DNA of 64,000 bases from Ferrimonas balearica (GCF_019802055.1 NZ_JAHVHW010000007.1:682001-746000), one strand, 5' to 3'. Counted from the stretch's first letter, positions 8,901 to 19,381 are shown. Notes: generated from the letters alone by a model not told the origin. Program-made: numbers and translations.

Positions 8901-9677
8901 CTATTGGTCAGGATCCCCGCCCTTGCCAGTAGGCTTTTCGGCGAAACGGTTGATCAGGTCCATCGGCACCGGGAACACCAGGGTGTTGGTGCGGTCAGAC
9001 GCCACTTCCGTCAGAGTTTGCAGATAGCGCAGTTGCAGCGAGTTGGGTTGGCTGACCAGCACTGAGGCCGCTTCCGCCAGTTTCGCCGACGCTTCCAGTT
9101 CCCCGGTGGCGTGAATCACTTTGGCCCGACGCATCCGCTCCGCTTCCGCTTGACGGGCCATGGCCCGAACCATCGACTCAGAGATGTCCACATGTTTGAT
9201 CTCGACGTTGGCGATCTTGATGCCCCAGTTGTCGGTGTGCTGGTCCAGAATCGATTGCAGATCCCGGTTCAGGGTCTCCCGCTCGGCCAACAGTTCATCC
9301 AGCTCGTGCTGACCCAGCACCGAACGCAGGGTGGTCTGCGCCAGTTGGCTGGTGGCTTCCAGGTAGTTCTCGACATTGTTGATCGCCATCTCCGGATCCA
9401 GCACCCGGAAGTAGACCACGGCGTTAACCCGTACCGACACGTTGTCCCGGGTGATCAGGTCCTGGGTTGGCACATCCAGTACGATGGTGCGCAGATCCAC
9501 GCGAACCATCTGCTGCACAATGGGGATGATGATGATCAGGCCGGGCCCTTTGACCCTTTGAAAACGTCCCAGCAGGAATACCACTGCCCGCTCGTACTCC
9601 CTGAGAATGCGGAACATGCTGACCAGCAGTGCCACCACCAGAACCAGAACACTGAGAAGGGTGTATTGGGTGATCAT
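8901..9677 (-). CDS. Slipin (SPFH/stomatin-like) membrane protein
   Basis: A 258-residue protein with one N-terminal membrane segment (residues 4-22), then an SPFH/band 7 domain starting at [13 protein letters not shown] and a helical C-terminal region rich in [10 protein letters not shown]. Stomatin-like slipins form ring-like oligomers at the inner membrane. The partner is the NfeD gene, which overlaps its start by four bases. The slipin-NfeD pairing is a long-known conserved arrangement, and in archaea the NfeD protease cleaves the stomatin. Confidence is high. Confidence 0.92.
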   Translation of the reverse strand: MITQYTLLSVLVLVVALLVSMFRILREYERAVVFLLGRFQRVKGPGLIIIIPIVQQMVRVDLRTIVLDVPTQDLITRDNVSVRVNAVVYFRVLDPEMAINNVENYLEATSQLAQTTLRSVLGQHELDELLAERETLNRDLQSILDQHTDNWGIKIANVEIKHVDISESMVRAMARQAEAERMRRAKVIHATGELEASAKLAEAASVLVSQPNSLQLRYLQTLTEVASDRTNTLVFPVPMDLINRFAEKPTGKGGDPDQ

Positions 9678-11020
9678 TCGGACTCCTTGCTTTTGCGTAC
9701 GGACAGGGTCATCCCCTGTCGGTGGAGAATGGTGACGGCTTCGCCGCGTTCCAGAACCTCATCACTGGTGGCTTGCCATATCTCGCCACCGAACCGCACC
9801 CGACCCGGGCCGGGAAAACCGTCGACAACCTGCGCCTGAGCGCCTTCCAGTTGTACATCGCCGGTGGTGGCCGGGCGTCGTCGGGCTCTCAGCACCATGC
9901 TCAATACCAGGGTGAACACCCCCAGTGAGGTCAGTGAGATCCCCAGGATCAGGGGCAGAGCAACCTGGTAACCGGGCAGGTCGGAATCCATCAGCATGGT
10001 GGAGCCCAGCGCAAAGGCGATGACGCCACCAATGCCAAACAGTCCGAAGCTGGGACTTAATGCTTCGGTAATCATCAGGATGATCCCCAGAATCATCAGG
10101 GCGAGTCCGGCGTAATTGAGAGGCATCATCTGAAGGGCGTACATCGCCAGCAGCAGACAGATGCCTCCCAGCACTCCCGGCAGGCCGACGCCGGGGTTGT
10201 AGAACTCCAGGATCAGACCGTATATCCCCACCAGCATCAGGATGTAGGCCACATTGGGATTGGTGATCACCGCCAGGAAGCGGTGGCGCCAGTTGGGGGC
10301 ACGGGTGACCAGTTCACCCTGGCTGTCGATGACGTGAGGTTGGCCGAGCAGGGTGACCTCACGGCCATTGATCGCCTCAAGCAGGGACGGAATGTCCCCG
10401 GCGATCAGGTCAATCACCCCCATCTCCAGCGCCTCGCTGGCGGGCAGACTGGCGGCTTCGCTCACCGCCTTCTCCGCCCACTCGGCGTTGCGGCCATGGA
10501 GCTCCGCCAGACTGCGGATGTAGGCGATGGCGTCATTCAACGCCTTCTTCTCAAGGGTGGTTTTCGCCACCACCTTGTCATTGTCCTCCGGGGACGCCTC
10601 CGGCTCACCGGCTGATGGGTCAGTGTCGGGATCCGGAGACGTGGGCTGGCTGGGCATCCCTATCGCCACCGGAGAGGCCGCCCCCAGGTTGGTACCTGGT
10701 GACATGGCAGCCACATGGCTGGCCAACAGCAGGTAAGTGCCCGCGCTGGCGGCACGGGCACCGGAGGGGGAAACATAGGTGGCAACGGGCACCGGACTTT
10801 GAGTGACGGCCTGGATCATCTCCCGCATGGCAGTATCCAGTCCGCCGGGCGTGTCCAGTTGGATCACCACCAGAGAGACATCATTCTCCGCCGCATCCTC
10901 CAGTTGATGCACCAGAAAGTCGGAGCTGGCAGGGCCGATGATCCCCTTTATCGGCACCACCCACACCTGAGCGCCCACACTGGGCGCCAGTAGCAGCAGG
11001 CAAAGCAACAGCACACGCAT
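9674..11020 (-). CDS. NfeD-family ClpP-class membrane serine protease
   Basis: A 448-residue protein. A signal peptide (1-17) precedes a ClpP/SppA-like protease domain to about 215, then four membrane segments (about 245-365) and a C-terminal NfeD OB-fold (about 380-445). The catalytic Ser-Lys dyad family motif is visible at [12 protein letters not shown] (Ser near residue 97). This is the long (1510-N plus NfeD) type. An insert rich in Pro/Asp/Glu after the active site ([21 protein letters not shown]) is probably a disordered loop. It is coupled to slipin by an ATGA overlap. Proposed role: quality control of slipin or membrane proteins. Confidence 0.9.
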   Translation of the reverse strand: MRVLLLCLLLLAPSVGAQVWVVPIKGIIGPASSDFLVHQLEDAAENDVSLVVIQLDTPGGLDTAMREMIQAVTQSPVPVATYVSPSGARAASAGTYLLLASHVAAMSPGTNLGAASPVAIGMPSQPTSPDPDTDPSAGEPEASPEDNDKVVAKTTLEKKALNDAIAYIRSLAELHGRNAEWAEKAVSEAASLPASEALEMGVIDLIAGDIPSLLEAINGREVTLLGQPHVIDSQGELVTRAPNWRHRFLAVITNPNVAYILMLVGIYGLILEFYNPGVGLPGVLGGICLLLAMYALQMMPLNYAGLALMILGIILMITEALSPSFGLFGIGGVIAFALGSTMLMDSDLPGYQVALPLILGISLTSLGVFTLVLSMVLRARRRPATTGDVQLEGAQAQVVDGFPGPGRVRFGGEIWQATSDEVLERGEAVTILHRQGMTLSVRKSKESE

Positions 11021-11062
11021 GGCCGCCTCCGGGCCGGTTAACCTGCCTTAAGTGTAGGCAAA

Positions 11063-13012
11063 TCAATAGTCGCGGGTGCGTTCGGGTTCACTCATCAGAG
11101 GGATCTCCCGTCCGGCCAGTGCGGCATAAATCAGCTGGTAGCTGAGGATAGCCTCAATGTATTCACGGGTTTCCCGGAAGGGCACGGTGGCAACAAAGCG
11201 GGCGGCATCCAGGCTGCCGTCGCTGCGGCCCAGCCATCGGGTTACCCGGTGGGGGCCCGCATTGTAGGCGGCGGAGGCCAGCAGGCGGTTGCCGTCGTAG
11301 CGCTCCATCAAACCCTGATAGTAGGCACTGCCCAATTGGATATTGCGCTTGGGTTCGTAGAGATCGTCAGGGCCGCCATAGCGGGCGCCAATCTGCTTGG
11401 CGGTGCGTTTGGCGGTTGAGGGCAGCAGTTGCATCAAACCGTAGGCGTCGGCATGGCTGCGGGCCTGGGGATAGAGGGCACTCTCCCGACGGGCCACTGC
11501 CTGCAGCAGTGTCATGTCCAACTCGCGCATCTCGGCATAGCGCAGGAACTCATCTCCGTAGGCGGTGGGAAAGCGCCAGGGCAGGGCATCCCACATCTTG
11601 CCTATGATGGTGCCGTCGACGGCCAGGAAGTGCCATTGGCGTTCAAAGGCGATGGCGGTCAGCGCTGTTTGCTGTGAGGGAGTCAGGCGAACCATCTGCC
11701 AGCGCCACTCTTCCCGGGCTTCCGGCTCTCGTCCCAGTGCCATCAACTCCTGGATACGCAGCACCCCCTCCAGCGTCACCACTTCCGCTTTGCTCTGTTC
11801 GGAGATGGTGGGCAGGGTGATGTTCATGGCATAGGGCTGACCCAGTTGCTGGGCAGCCTGGAAGCCGTAGAAGTTGCGCTCATTGGCCAGGGCCAGCCAG
11901 AGGTTGAGTCCCGCCTCCTGCTGTCCCTCCCGTTTCAGGGCATAGCCCCGCCAGAATCGCCATTCACTCTTGTTGGCGTTCTCTTCGGAGAGGTGCTCCA
12001 TCCAATACAGCAGCCCGGCCCAATCTGCCTCGAAAATTGTCTTTCGCAGCCGGATAATCACCAGATTATCGCTGGCGCTTTGAGCCAGCTCCGGGTCCAG
12101 TTTGCTGCTCCACTCCCCATTCTGGATAAGCGCCCGGTAGAGCAGCGCGTAACGCACCTCTGGCTCGAACTTGCCAAGCTCATCCCGCCAAGCGTTGTAG
12201 CGGTTCCAGGCACGGCTGGCGTCCTTCTTGGCCAGCCGCTTCAGGGTGACGGCGGCGATCGCCTGCCCGGTTTCGCCCATTCGGGTCAGAGGCGGCGTGT
12301 GGCGCAGTTCGTTGGGGTGGGTATAGAGGCGTACCAGCAGGTCGCCCTTGGTGCGGGCGGCTTTGCTGAGGTTGCTGTTCAGATAACGCAGCAGGGAGAC
12401 CTGGCCAGCTTCATAGGCCAGCAGCATTCGCTGCCAGACCATCTCATCACCGCGCTGGCCGGCTTTGGTCCAGGCCTTGAACAGGGGGTCACAGGCCTTG
12501 TCCCGGCTCTTACCGTATAACCAAAGCGATTCGGCACCGTCCCAGGCGGTGGCCGTATCCCCTTGACTCAGCTTGGCCCGGTAGTAGTAGCAGCGCAGCG
12601 TTTCATTGCGCGGCGGTTCGGGACTGATGGTCAAAAAGGCGTTCCAGTCCTGACGGCTGCCCCGGGAGACCAGATAACGGTGCTTGAATGGGTGATAGAG
12701 CGGAGTCGGGGCCAGGCTCTGCAGGATCTCAACCGTCTGCTGGGCGGTCAGTTCGTTCAGTTGCCGCAGGCGATAGTGGTAGTCCAGATAGGGGGTAAGG
12801 GGGTAATCGTCCAGTTGACGGCGCAGCGGATAGTACACGCTGGTCAACCCCTGCGACAGTGCGTCGCGGGCTTGCACATAGCGCGCTCTGTCCCGTTCGA
12901 GCGTGTCGGTATCGCCGCTCGAAACGGGGGCTTCGGAGGCTGCCTGGGCCCCCGAATGGATAAAAGTGAAAAGGCACAACAGGCCACAACATGCCCAACG
13001 GTGTAACTTCAT
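11063..13012 (-). CDS. slt: Soluble lytic murein transglycosylase Slt
   Basis: A 649-residue periplasmic enzyme. Signal peptide 1-24 (ends HSGAQA), a long alpha-superhelical U-domain/linker of about 430 residues, then a lysozyme-like SLT domain. The catalytic Glu is in ARRESALYP, followed by YGLMQLLPSTA and AAYNAGPHRV. Length and order match E. coli Slt70 (645 residues). It releases 1,6-anhydromuropeptides and degrades uncrosslinked glycan when penicillin-binding proteins are blocked. I chose the ATG at 13012 because it begins the signal peptide directly; the codon at 13042 adds ten charged residues before it. Single gene, with rmuC upstream on the same strand. Confidence 0.92.
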   Translation of the reverse strand: MKLHRWACCGLLCLFTFIHSGAQAASEAPVSSGDTDTLERDRARYVQARDALSQGLTSVYYPLRRQLDDYPLTPYLDYHYRLRQLNELTAQQTVEILQSLAPTPLYHPFKHRYLVSRGSRQDWNAFLTISPEPPRNETLRCYYYRAKLSQGDTATAWDGAESLWLYGKSRDKACDPLFKAWTKAGQRGDEMVWQRMLLAYEAGQVSLLRYLNSNLSKAARTKGDLLVRLYTHPNELRHTPPLTRMGETGQAIAAVTLKRLAKKDASRAWNRYNAWRDELGKFEPEVRYALLYRALIQNGEWSSKLDPELAQSASDNLVIIRLRKTIFEADWAGLLYWMEHLSEENANKSEWRFWRGYALKREGQQEAGLNLWLALANERNFYGFQAAQQLGQPYAMNITLPTISEQSKAEVVTLEGVLRIQELMALGREPEAREEWRWQMVRLTPSQQTALTAIAFERQWHFLAVDGTIIGKMWDALPWRFPTAYGDEFLRYAEMRELDMTLLQAVARRESALYPQARSHADAYGLMQLLPSTAKRTAKQIGARYGGPDDLYEPKRNIQLGSAYYQGLMERYDGNRLLASAAYNAGPHRVTRWLGRSDGSLDAARFVATVPFRETREYIEAILSYQLIYAALAGREIPLMSEPERTRDY

Positions 13013-13077
13013 TACCGGACACTCCTTGCCTCGATAGCGCAAGCTTAGTGTCCGGTGGCGCCGAGGTACAACTCGGA

Positions 13078-14376
13078 TCAGCTGGGATTTTCAGTGATTT
13101 CGACCCGTTCGCTTAAAGCCTGTTCAAGTAGCGCCTGATCGGGCTTCTTACTGCTCTCTGCGCCCAGGTTTTTTAACTGCTCACCCTGACGCAGAAGGTT
13201 GCCGCGACCCTGTGAAAACTTGTTCAGCGCCTGCTGATAGCTGCCCTGGGCGGAATCAATGGCTCGGCCAAGTTTGAGCAGGTCGTCGGAGAACCCCACC
13301 AGCTTGTCGTACAGCTTGCCCGCCGCCTGAGCGATCGCCTGGGCGTTCTGGCTTTGATGCTCATAGCGCCACAGGTTCTGGATGGTGCGCAGCGCCACCA
13401 ACAGGCTGTTGGGGCTGACCAGCATGATGTTGCGCTCCAGCGCTTCGTTGATCAGGCTGGGATCCCGCTCAATGGCGGTGACAAAGGCCGGTTCCACCGG
13501 GATGAACATCAGCACGTAGTCGAGACTGCGCAGCCCCTTCAGCTTGTGGTAGTCCTTCTGCCCCAAAGCCTTGATGTGACCACGGATGGAGGCCAGATGC
13601 TCCGCCAGCGCCTGTTCCCGGGCGGTGTCATCTTCGCTGCTGTAGTAGCGCTCATAAGCGACGAGCGACATTTTGGCGTCGATGATCACATCCTTGCCGT
13701 CGGGCAGGTGGACCACCACATCCGGCTGGAACCGCTTGCCATCCTCCTGCTGATAGCTGGCCTGGGTTTCATATTCGTGCCCTTCGCGCAGGCCGCTCTG
13801 GTCCAGCAATCGACCCAGCACCACCTCGCCCCAGGTGCCCTGGGCTTTGTTGTCCCCTTTCAGAGCCCGGGTCAGGTTAACGGCGTCGTCGCTCATGCGT
13901 TGATTCAGCGCTTTAAGATCCATCAGCTGCCGCTCCAGAGCGTGACGCTGTTTGCTCTCCTCGGCGTGGCTGCTTTGCACCTGCAACCGGAACTGGTCCA
14001 GCTGCTGACGGATCGGCGTCAGCACCGCATCGAGACTCTGGTGGCTCTGCTGGGCAAACTGCTGCTGTTTCTGTTCGAAGATGCGGTTGGCCAGGTTCTC
14101 GAATTGGGCGGTCAGGCGCGCTTCGCTCTCCTTCTGGCTGGCCAACTGCTCCCGCAGCGCCTGCTCCTGGCTGCGGCTCTGCCCCAGGGCAGCATGCAGC
14201 CGGTTAAGGTCCTGCTCCTTGGCGCTCAAGCGGCCCACCAGTTCGTCCCGTTGGTCGGTCAACTGTTCAGTGTCGTGGCTCAGCAGCGCCAGGCGCTGGC
14301 GCAGGTAAAGCAGAGTGAACAGAGAGGCCAGCAGGGGGAGGCCCAGGCCAAGGGCGATCCAAAGCGTTGTGGTCAT
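13078..14376 (-). CDS. rmuC: DNA recombination protein RmuC
   Basis: A 432-residue protein: N-terminal membrane anchor (residues 3-23), long coiled coil (about 30-170) and RmuC domain (about 180-400) with conserved GTWGEVVLGRLLDQSGL and VVHLPDGKDVIIDAKMSL. The DAK core belongs to a PD-(D/E)XK-like nuclease fold. In E. coli rmuC loss raises inversion at short inverted repeats. Length is close to the E. coli protein (475). Monocistronic. Confidence 0.92.
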   Translation of the reverse strand: MTTTLWIALGLGLPLLASLFTLLYLRQRLALLSHDTEQLTDQRDELVGRLSAKEQDLNRLHAALGQSRSQEQALREQLASQKESEARLTAQFENLANRIFEQKQQQFAQQSHQSLDAVLTPIRQQLDQFRLQVQSSHAEESKQRHALERQLMDLKALNQRMSDDAVNLTRALKGDNKAQGTWGEVVLGRLLDQSGLREGHEYETQASYQQEDGKRFQPDVVVHLPDGKDVIIDAKMSLVAYERYYSSEDDTAREQALAEHLASIRGHIKALGQKDYHKLKGLRSLDYVLMFIPVEPAFVTAIERDPSLINEALERNIMLVSPNSLLVALRTIQNLWRYEHQSQNAQAIAQAAGKLYDKLVGFSDDLLKLGRAIDSAQGSYQQALNKFSQGRGNLLRQGEQLKNLGAESSKKPDQALLEQALSERVEITENPS

Positions 14377-14563
14377 AACGATACGGGGTTGAGGCTAAAA
14401 CCACAGAGTGTCATTGCGGGGCGGGTGCTGCAAGGGGAGGGCGCGCGACTGATCATAAGCTAAGCGGCGGAAAAATCAGCGATCGGTTGTACGGGTTGGG
14501 CCGTATCTGAAATCATTCCCCCACTGGCAGGGTCTATAGCCAGAGTCAACGAGATGGACACTT

Positions 14564-15586
14564 ATGACCGTGAAAACTCAAAACGCCTGGAATCGCATCC
14601 GGGAATCGGAGATTACGCCCGAGAGCGTGTTTGCAGATCGGCGCCGCATTCTGAAGCAGTTGGGCTTTGTTGGCGCAGGCACGCTGCTCTCGTCATCCGC
14701 CAATGCCGGGGTGCTGGACTTCCTCTTCGGGGAAGGTGACCAGGCACAGTTCGCTCGCCATGCCCTGCAGCACAGCAAAAACCTGACCTTTGACCATCTG
14801 GTCAACGGCCCGCTGACACCGGAAGATAAGGTGATCACCCATAACAACTTCTACGAGTTTGGCACCGCCAAAACCGATCCGGCGGAGCGTGCCCAGGGGT
14901 TGCAGGTGCAGCCGTGGCAGTTGGTGATTGATGGCGAGGTGGCCAAGCCGCTGACGCTGGATTACGACGACCTGTTCAAGCTGGCCCCGCTGGAGGAGCG
15001 GATCTACCGTCTGCGCTGCGTAGAAGCCTGGTCCATGGTGGTGCCCTGGCTGGGTTTCCCGCTGGCGGCCTTGTTAAAGCGGGTCGAGCCCACCAGCAAG
15101 GCCCGATTTGTGGCCTTTGAAACCCTCTATGACCCGGAGCAGATGCCGGGACAGCGTAACCGTTTCGTTGGTGGCGGCATCGATTACCCCTATGTCGAGG
15201 GGTTGAGAATCGACGAGGCGATGAACGACCTGACCCTGCTGAGCGTGGGGCTCTACGGCAAAACCCTGCCACCGCAAAACGGGGCGCCCATTCGGTTGGT
15301 GGTGCCCTGGAAGTATGGCTTTAAGAGCATCAAGTCGATCGTGCGGATTCGATTGGTGGAGTCGATGCCTCCCACCACCTGGAACCTGTTGGCCAGTAAC
15401 GAGTACGGCTTCTACGCCAACGTGAACCCCGGGGTGGATCACCCGCGCTGGTCTCAGGCCTCGGAACGTCGTATCGGCGCTGGCGGGCTGTTGTCGGCCA
15501 AGCGGATCCCCACCGAGATGTTCAATGGCTACGGCGATTACGTCGCATCGCTCTATCAGGGCATGGATCTTCGCAGGTACTACTGA
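14564..15586 (+). CDS. msrP: MsrP: periplasmic methionine sulfoxide reductase, molybdopterin subunit
   Basis: A 340-residue homologue of E. coli YedY/MsrP (334). A Tat signal is at residues 26-49 ([10 protein letters not shown]...ANAG). The molybdenum-ligating Cys is C152 in RLRCVEAW. MsrP repairs oxidised methionines in periplasmic proteins, drawing electrons from quinol through MsrQ. The unusually long stretch before the twin arginines is typical for this family. The stop overlaps the msrQ start (TGATG), so the two are translationally coupled. No two-component regulator lies alongside. Confidence 0.95.
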   Translation: MTVKTQNAWNRIRESEITPESVFADRRRILKQLGFVGAGTLLSSSANAGVLDFLFGEGDQAQFARHALQHSKNLTFDHLVNGPLTPEDKVITHNNFYEFGTAKTDPAERAQGLQVQPWQLVIDGEVAKPLTLDYDDLFKLAPLEERIYRLRCVEAWSMVVPWLGFPLAALLKRVEPTSKARFVAFETLYDPEQMPGQRNRFVGGGIDYPYVEGLRIDEAMNDLTLLSVGLYGKTLPPQNGAPIRLVVPWKYGFKSIKSIVRIRLVESMPPTTWNLLASNEYGFYANVNPGVDHPRWSQASERRIGAGGLLSAKRIPTEMFNGYGDYVASLYQGMDLRRYY

Positions 15587-16206
15587 TGGGACGCAGGCAG
15601 ATGTTCGCCCTGAAGGCCACGCTGCACCTGAGTTGTGCGCTGCCGCTGCTCTATCTCTATCTGGCGGTGGTCAGCGGCGCAGCGGGAGGGGACCCGGTAC
15701 AGTACATCATCCACTTCCTCGGCATGGGGATACTGAATACGCTGGCGGCCACGCTGCTGGTCTCTCCATTGGCGCGTTGGCGTCGCTGGCCCTGGTTGAT
15801 TAGGGTCCGACGTCTGCTGGGACTTTGGTGCTTTACCTATGCGCTGCTGCATCTCTCCGCTTTTCTGGTGTTCGACCTGCTGATGGATTGGTCGCTGCTG
15901 CTGACGGAGATCGTCAAGCGCCCCTACATCATGGTGGGCATGGCGGGATTTCTGATTCTGCTGGCGTTGGCCGTCACCTCACCGAAGGCGGTGCAGCGAA
16001 GGGTGGGCCGCCATTGGCAACGCCTGCACCGCTGGGTGTATCTGGTGGCCGTACTGGGCCCGATTCACTTCTGGTGGTCGGTGAAGTCGGGCAACTGGGA
16101 ACCGGCGCTGTACCTGTCTGGATTCCTGCTGTTGCTGGCTCTGCGTCGCCGTGGCATTTGGCCAAAATGGACCTTTCGCCGCCTTGGGGCTGACAGCAAG
16201 GGCTAA
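15586..16206 (+). CDS. msrQ: MsrQ: haem b membrane subunit of MsrPQ
   Basis: A 206-residue inner-membrane protein with six hydrophobic segments and family histidines in HFLGMG, ALLHLSAF, HRWVYL and GPIHFWW that ligate haem b. It passes electrons from quinol (and FMN in some members) to MsrP in the periplasm. The start shares one base with the msrP stop. E. coli MsrQ is 211 residues. Confidence 0.94.
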   Translation: MGRRQMFALKATLHLSCALPLLYLYLAVVSGAAGGDPVQYIIHFLGMGILNTLAATLLVSPLARWRRWPWLIRVRRLLGLWCFTYALLHLSAFLVFDLLMDWSLLLTEIVKRPYIMVGMAGFLILLALAVTSPKAVQRRVGRHWQRLHRWVYLVAVLGPIHFWWSVKSGNWEPALYLSGFLLLLALRRRGIWPKWTFRRLGADSKG

Positions 16207-16255
16207 AAAATGGTTAACTTTCCGTGACTTTTACTGTTGTCGGAAAGATAAAACA

Positions 16256-18034
16256 ATGAGAACGATCCTCTTTGCCGGCTTGGCCGTATTCGGCCTGTCT
16301 GCCTGTCAAACCTCCGAACCCGTCGCCGTTGAACCGGCTCCCTGTCTGGCTCAGTGCCAGTCAGAGCAGTTTCAACAGGTCTCCCAGCAACTGATCGATG
16401 ACCTGTGGCGCCTCTCTCCCACCTGGGCGCTCTACAGCGGCGTGTACGATTACGCTGACCAACTGGTGGTGCCGGACGCCGACGCCCGCGCTCGTTCGCT
16501 GGCCTTCGTGGCCAAATGGCGCAAGGCGCTGGACGCCTTTGATAACGCACCGCTCACCAGCAACGCCCGCACCGATAAGGCGCTGCTGGACAACCTGCTC
16601 GATTCCATGGAGTGGGAGGTAACCCGCTTCAAAGCCTGGCAGTGGAACCCGGCGCAGTACAACGTGGCGGGGCCCTTTGCCCGATTGATGAACGAAGAGT
16701 ACGCCGACCTGGATATCCGCCTCAAAGCGGTGTTGGGTCGCATGGGTAATGTCAGCCAGTTTTATGCTGCGGCCCGGGGCAACATCAATAACCCGACGCT
16801 GGAACATACCCAGTTGGCGATCCTCCAGAACAAGGGTGGCCTCGCGGTATTCAGCGAGGAGATGCTGGCCAAAGCCAAAGCATCAGGTCTGAGCGATGCG
16901 GACAAGGCGCTGTTTGAGAAGCGCTTCCTGGAGACCCGTCAGTCCATTCTCAGCTTTATCGGCTACCTGGAGAGTCTGGAAGCGGATTTGAAAGCCAATG
17001 GCGCCCGCTCTTTCCGCATCGGTGAAGCGCTTTACGAAGAGAAGTTTGCGCTGGATATTCAATCCGGCATGACCGCCCGCCAACTGTATGAGAAAGCACT
17101 GGCAGATCGGGCTCAGGCCCAGAAGCAGATGCTTTCCATTACCGAACAGCTGTGGCCCAAGTACTTCCCCACCAAGCCGATCCCCCGCGATGGAATGAAG
17201 GCGGTCAGAACCCTGATTGACCACCTGTCGGCCCGGCACGTTAAGCGCGACAACTTCGTTGCCGAGGTGAAAGCGCAGATCCCGGAGCTTGAAGCCTTTG
17301 TCCGTCAGCATGACCTGATCACCCTGGACCCCAACAAGCCGCTGGTGGTGCGTGAAACGCCCCCCTATATGCGCGGCTTTGCGGGCGCCTCCATCTCGGC
17401 ACCGGGCCCGTTCGATAAGGACGCCAACACCTACTACAACGTCACCCCGCTGGATGGGATGACTGAGGAGCAGGCGGAAAGCTACCTGCGGGAGTACAAC
17501 CACTGGATCCTGCAGATCCTCAACATCCATGAGGCGATCCCCGGTCACTACACTCAGCTGGTGTACTCCAACGAATCCCCCTCTCTGGTAAAAAGCCTGT
17601 TTGGTAACGGCGCCATGGTGGAAGGCTGGGCGGTTTACACCGAGCGGATGATGCTGGAAGAGGGCTACGGTGATTTCGAGATGGAGCTGTGGCTGATGTA
17701 CTGGAAATGGAACCTGCGGGTGATCACCAACACCATCATCGACTACGAGATCCAGGTGCTGGGTGCCGACGAAGCCGCCATCATGGACCACCTGGTAAAC
17801 GGCGCGTTCCAGCAGCATGAGGAGGCGGCCCAGAAGTGGCGTCGCGCGACTCTGAGCCAGGTGCAGCTGACCTCCTACTACGCCGGTTTCCGGGAGATCT
17901 ACGACTTCCGTGAAGACTATAAGCGGGTTAAGGGCGACGCCTTTGATCTCAAGGCGTTCCATGAGCAGTTCCTGTCCTACGGCAGCGCGCCGGTGAAGTT
18001 TATCCGCGCACTGATGCTGGAACAGGCGCAGTAA
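16256..18034 (+). CDS. DUF885 lipoprotein (putative zinc metallopeptidase)
   Basis: A 592-residue lipoprotein: signal peptide with lipobox LSAC, so Cys18 is predicted to be lipidated. The DUF885 family motif HEAIPGH starts near residue 425, and a downstream Glu in GWAVYTERMM probably completes a gluzincin-like metal site. Family members are thought to be peptidases, but few have been studied. I start at 16256 because the signal peptide begins there; the longer in-frame upstream reading overlaps msrQ. The glutamine amidotransferase gene follows after ten bases, so cotranscription is likely. Confidence 0.85.
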   Translation: MRTILFAGLAVFGLSACQTSEPVAVEPAPCLAQCQSEQFQQVSQQLIDDLWRLSPTWALYSGVYDYADQLVVPDADARARSLAFVAKWRKALDAFDNAPLTSNARTDKALLDNLLDSMEWEVTRFKAWQWNPAQYNVAGPFARLMNEEYADLDIRLKAVLGRMGNVSQFYAAARGNINNPTLEHTQLAILQNKGGLAVFSEEMLAKAKASGLSDADKALFEKRFLETRQSILSFIGYLESLEADLKANGARSFRIGEALYEEKFALDIQSGMTARQLYEKALADRAQAQKQMLSITEQLWPKYFPTKPIPRDGMKAVRTLIDHLSARHVKRDNFVAEVKAQIPELEAFVRQHDLITLDPNKPLVVRETPPYMRGFAGASISAPGPFDKDANTYYNVTPLDGMTEEQAESYLREYNHWILQILNIHEAIPGHYTQLVYSNESPSLVKSLFGNGAMVEGWAVYTERMMLEEGYGDFEMELWLMYWKWNLRVITNTIIDYEIQVLGADEAAIMDHLVNGAFQQHEEAAQKWRRATLSQVQLTSYYAGFREIYDFREDYKRVKGDAFDLKAFHEQFLSYGSAPVKFIRALMLEQAQ

Positions 18035-18044
18035 GGAGCAGAGC

Positions 18045-18779
18045 ATGGCGCGGACAGAGGTAACGCTGCTGCTGATGCAGATCCGCGATAACCCCCAGAC
18101 CCGTGAAGAGGAGTGGCGCAGCTTCGCTCAGTTTTGCGGGCTGGAGCGGACGCAGATCCGCATCCTGAACCTGTTCGATACCCCGGAGTTTGGGCCCGAG
18201 GTGTTGGAGGGGGTGGATGGGCTGCTGGTCGGGGGGTCCTCGGAGGCCAGCGTGCTGGAGCCGGAGCGCTACCCCTTTGTCGAGCCAGCCATGGCGCTGC
18301 TGCGTCACTGCATTAGCATCAAGCTGCCGGTGTTCTGCTCCTGCTTTGGCCACCAGTTGGCGGTTCGCGCGCTGGGTGGCGAGGTGATCCGGGATGAGCG
18401 GGATTTCGAGATGGGCACCGTGCCCATCCTGCTGACCGCGGCGGCCCGAACGGATCCCCTCTACCACGATATGCCACAGGGGTTTATGGCGGTGTCGGTG
18501 CATCGGGAGCGGGCGCTGGTGGTGCCGGAAGGTTGCACCCTGCTGGCCTACACCGAACCCTGCACCCACAGCTTTAAGGTGGATGGTGCGCCGTTCTGGA
18601 CCACACAGTTTCACCCTGAAGTGGACAGGCCGGTGTTGATCCAGCGGTTAACCCAGTTTGCACACCACTACACCGATGGCGAAGACCACCTTCGTGAAGT
18701 GCTTGAGAGCGCTGAGGAAACCCCGCTTTCCAACGACCTGCTTCGCCGCTTTGTCGACCGGGTATTGCTGGCGGAGTGA
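18045..18779 (+). CDS. Stand-alone class I glutamine amidotransferase
   Basis: A 244-residue protein with the class I amidotransferase fold. Nucleophile C100 is in SCFGHQ, and H190/E192 are in FHPEVD, giving the Cys-His-Glu triad. The position usually held by Gly two residues before the nucleophile is Cys (CSCFG), which is slightly unusual. Relatives include GMP-synthase-like and YfeJ-type amidotransferases; several lone members act on gamma-glutamyl compounds rather than supplying ammonia. No synthetase partner is adjacent. It follows the DUF885 gene closely and ends before a bidirectional terminator. Confidence 0.85.
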   Translation: MARTEVTLLLMQIRDNPQTREEEWRSFAQFCGLERTQIRILNLFDTPEFGPEVLEGVDGLLVGGSSEASVLEPERYPFVEPAMALLRHCISIKLPVFCSCFGHQLAVRALGGEVIRDERDFEMGTVPILLTAAARTDPLYHDMPQGFMAVSVHRERALVVPEGCTLLAYTEPCTHSFKVDGAPFWTTQFHPEVDRPVLIQRLTQFAHHYTDGEDHLREVLESAEETPLSNDLLRRFVDRVLLAE

Positions 18780-18798
18780 CGTGCGCAGATGCGGAACA

Positions 18799-18832
18799 AA
18801 AACAAAGGGGCCGATTGGCCCCTTTCTGTTGT
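18799..18832. terminator. Bidirectional terminator
   Basis: Stem AAAGGGGCC/GGCCCCTTT around a short loop (18804-18825), with A-rich and T-rich flanks. It lies between the convergent ends at 18779 and 18842. Confidence 0.8.
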
Positions 18833-18841
18833 AGATTCCGG

Positions 18842-19381
18842 TCAGAACCGATACCCCAGTCCCATCAGGGCGCTGTTGCTGGCAAAGCCGTTATCCATGG
18901 CGATGTGCTGGTACTCCGCGGTCAGATCCCAATGCTGGCCCAACCGGAAACCCACACCCCCACCGATGTAAGGGCGAACGCCCTGATAATCGAACCGCTC
19001 TTCACCCTGGTACCGGATCTCGTGAGTGGCTTTGCCGTAGTTCACGCCCGCTCGGATAAAGGCATAACTCCAGCTGCTGACCGGCAACGTCCCTTTCAGG
19101 CCCAGCGTGGCGCCCCGGTAATCCAGCGACTCCTGCAGCAGCCCCAGAGAGAAAGCGGTCCCTAAGCCCCCACTTTGCTCCACCCAGGCGGCGTCCACCG
19201 CCAGATGGTCGTTGAAATGGTAGCGATAGCCCAACTGATAGCCGAAGCCGAGATCAAAGGCGTTACGGCCAGTGGCCATATTGGAGCCCACGCTGACCCA
19301 GACCTGATGGGGGTCCACAGGCACTTCGGCCAGAGCGAGGGGAGAAACGAGGGCGGTAAGCAAAAGACCGGTACGAAACAT
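18842..19381 (-). CDS. Small outer-membrane beta-barrel protein
   Basis: A 179-residue protein with a signal peptide (ends PLALA). The mature part alternates polar and hydrophobic residues, has repeated short strands and ends in GLGYRF; the terminal Phe is the BAM recognition signature. Eight strands are likely (OmpA/OmpW/OmpX size class). Function is not evident. It lies downstream of the HU-like gene on the same strand with about 110 bases between. Confidence 0.8.
   Translation of the reverse strand: MFRTGLLLTALVSPLALAEVPVDPHQVWVSVGSNMATGRNAFDLGFGYQLGYRYHFNDHLAVDAAWVEQSGGLGTAFSLGLLQESLDYRGATLGLKGTLPVSSWSYAFIRAGVNYGKATHEIRYQGEERFDYQGVRPYIGGGVGFRLGQHWDLTAEYQHIAMDNGFASNSALMGLGYRF

Noticed and set aside
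13354-14463. Open frame of 369 codons on the plus strand
   Set aside because: Antisense to rmuC, which is a clear match to its family.
16883-18046. Open frame of 387 codons on the minus strand
   Set aside because: Antisense shadow of the DUF885 gene, which has a lipobox and family motifs.
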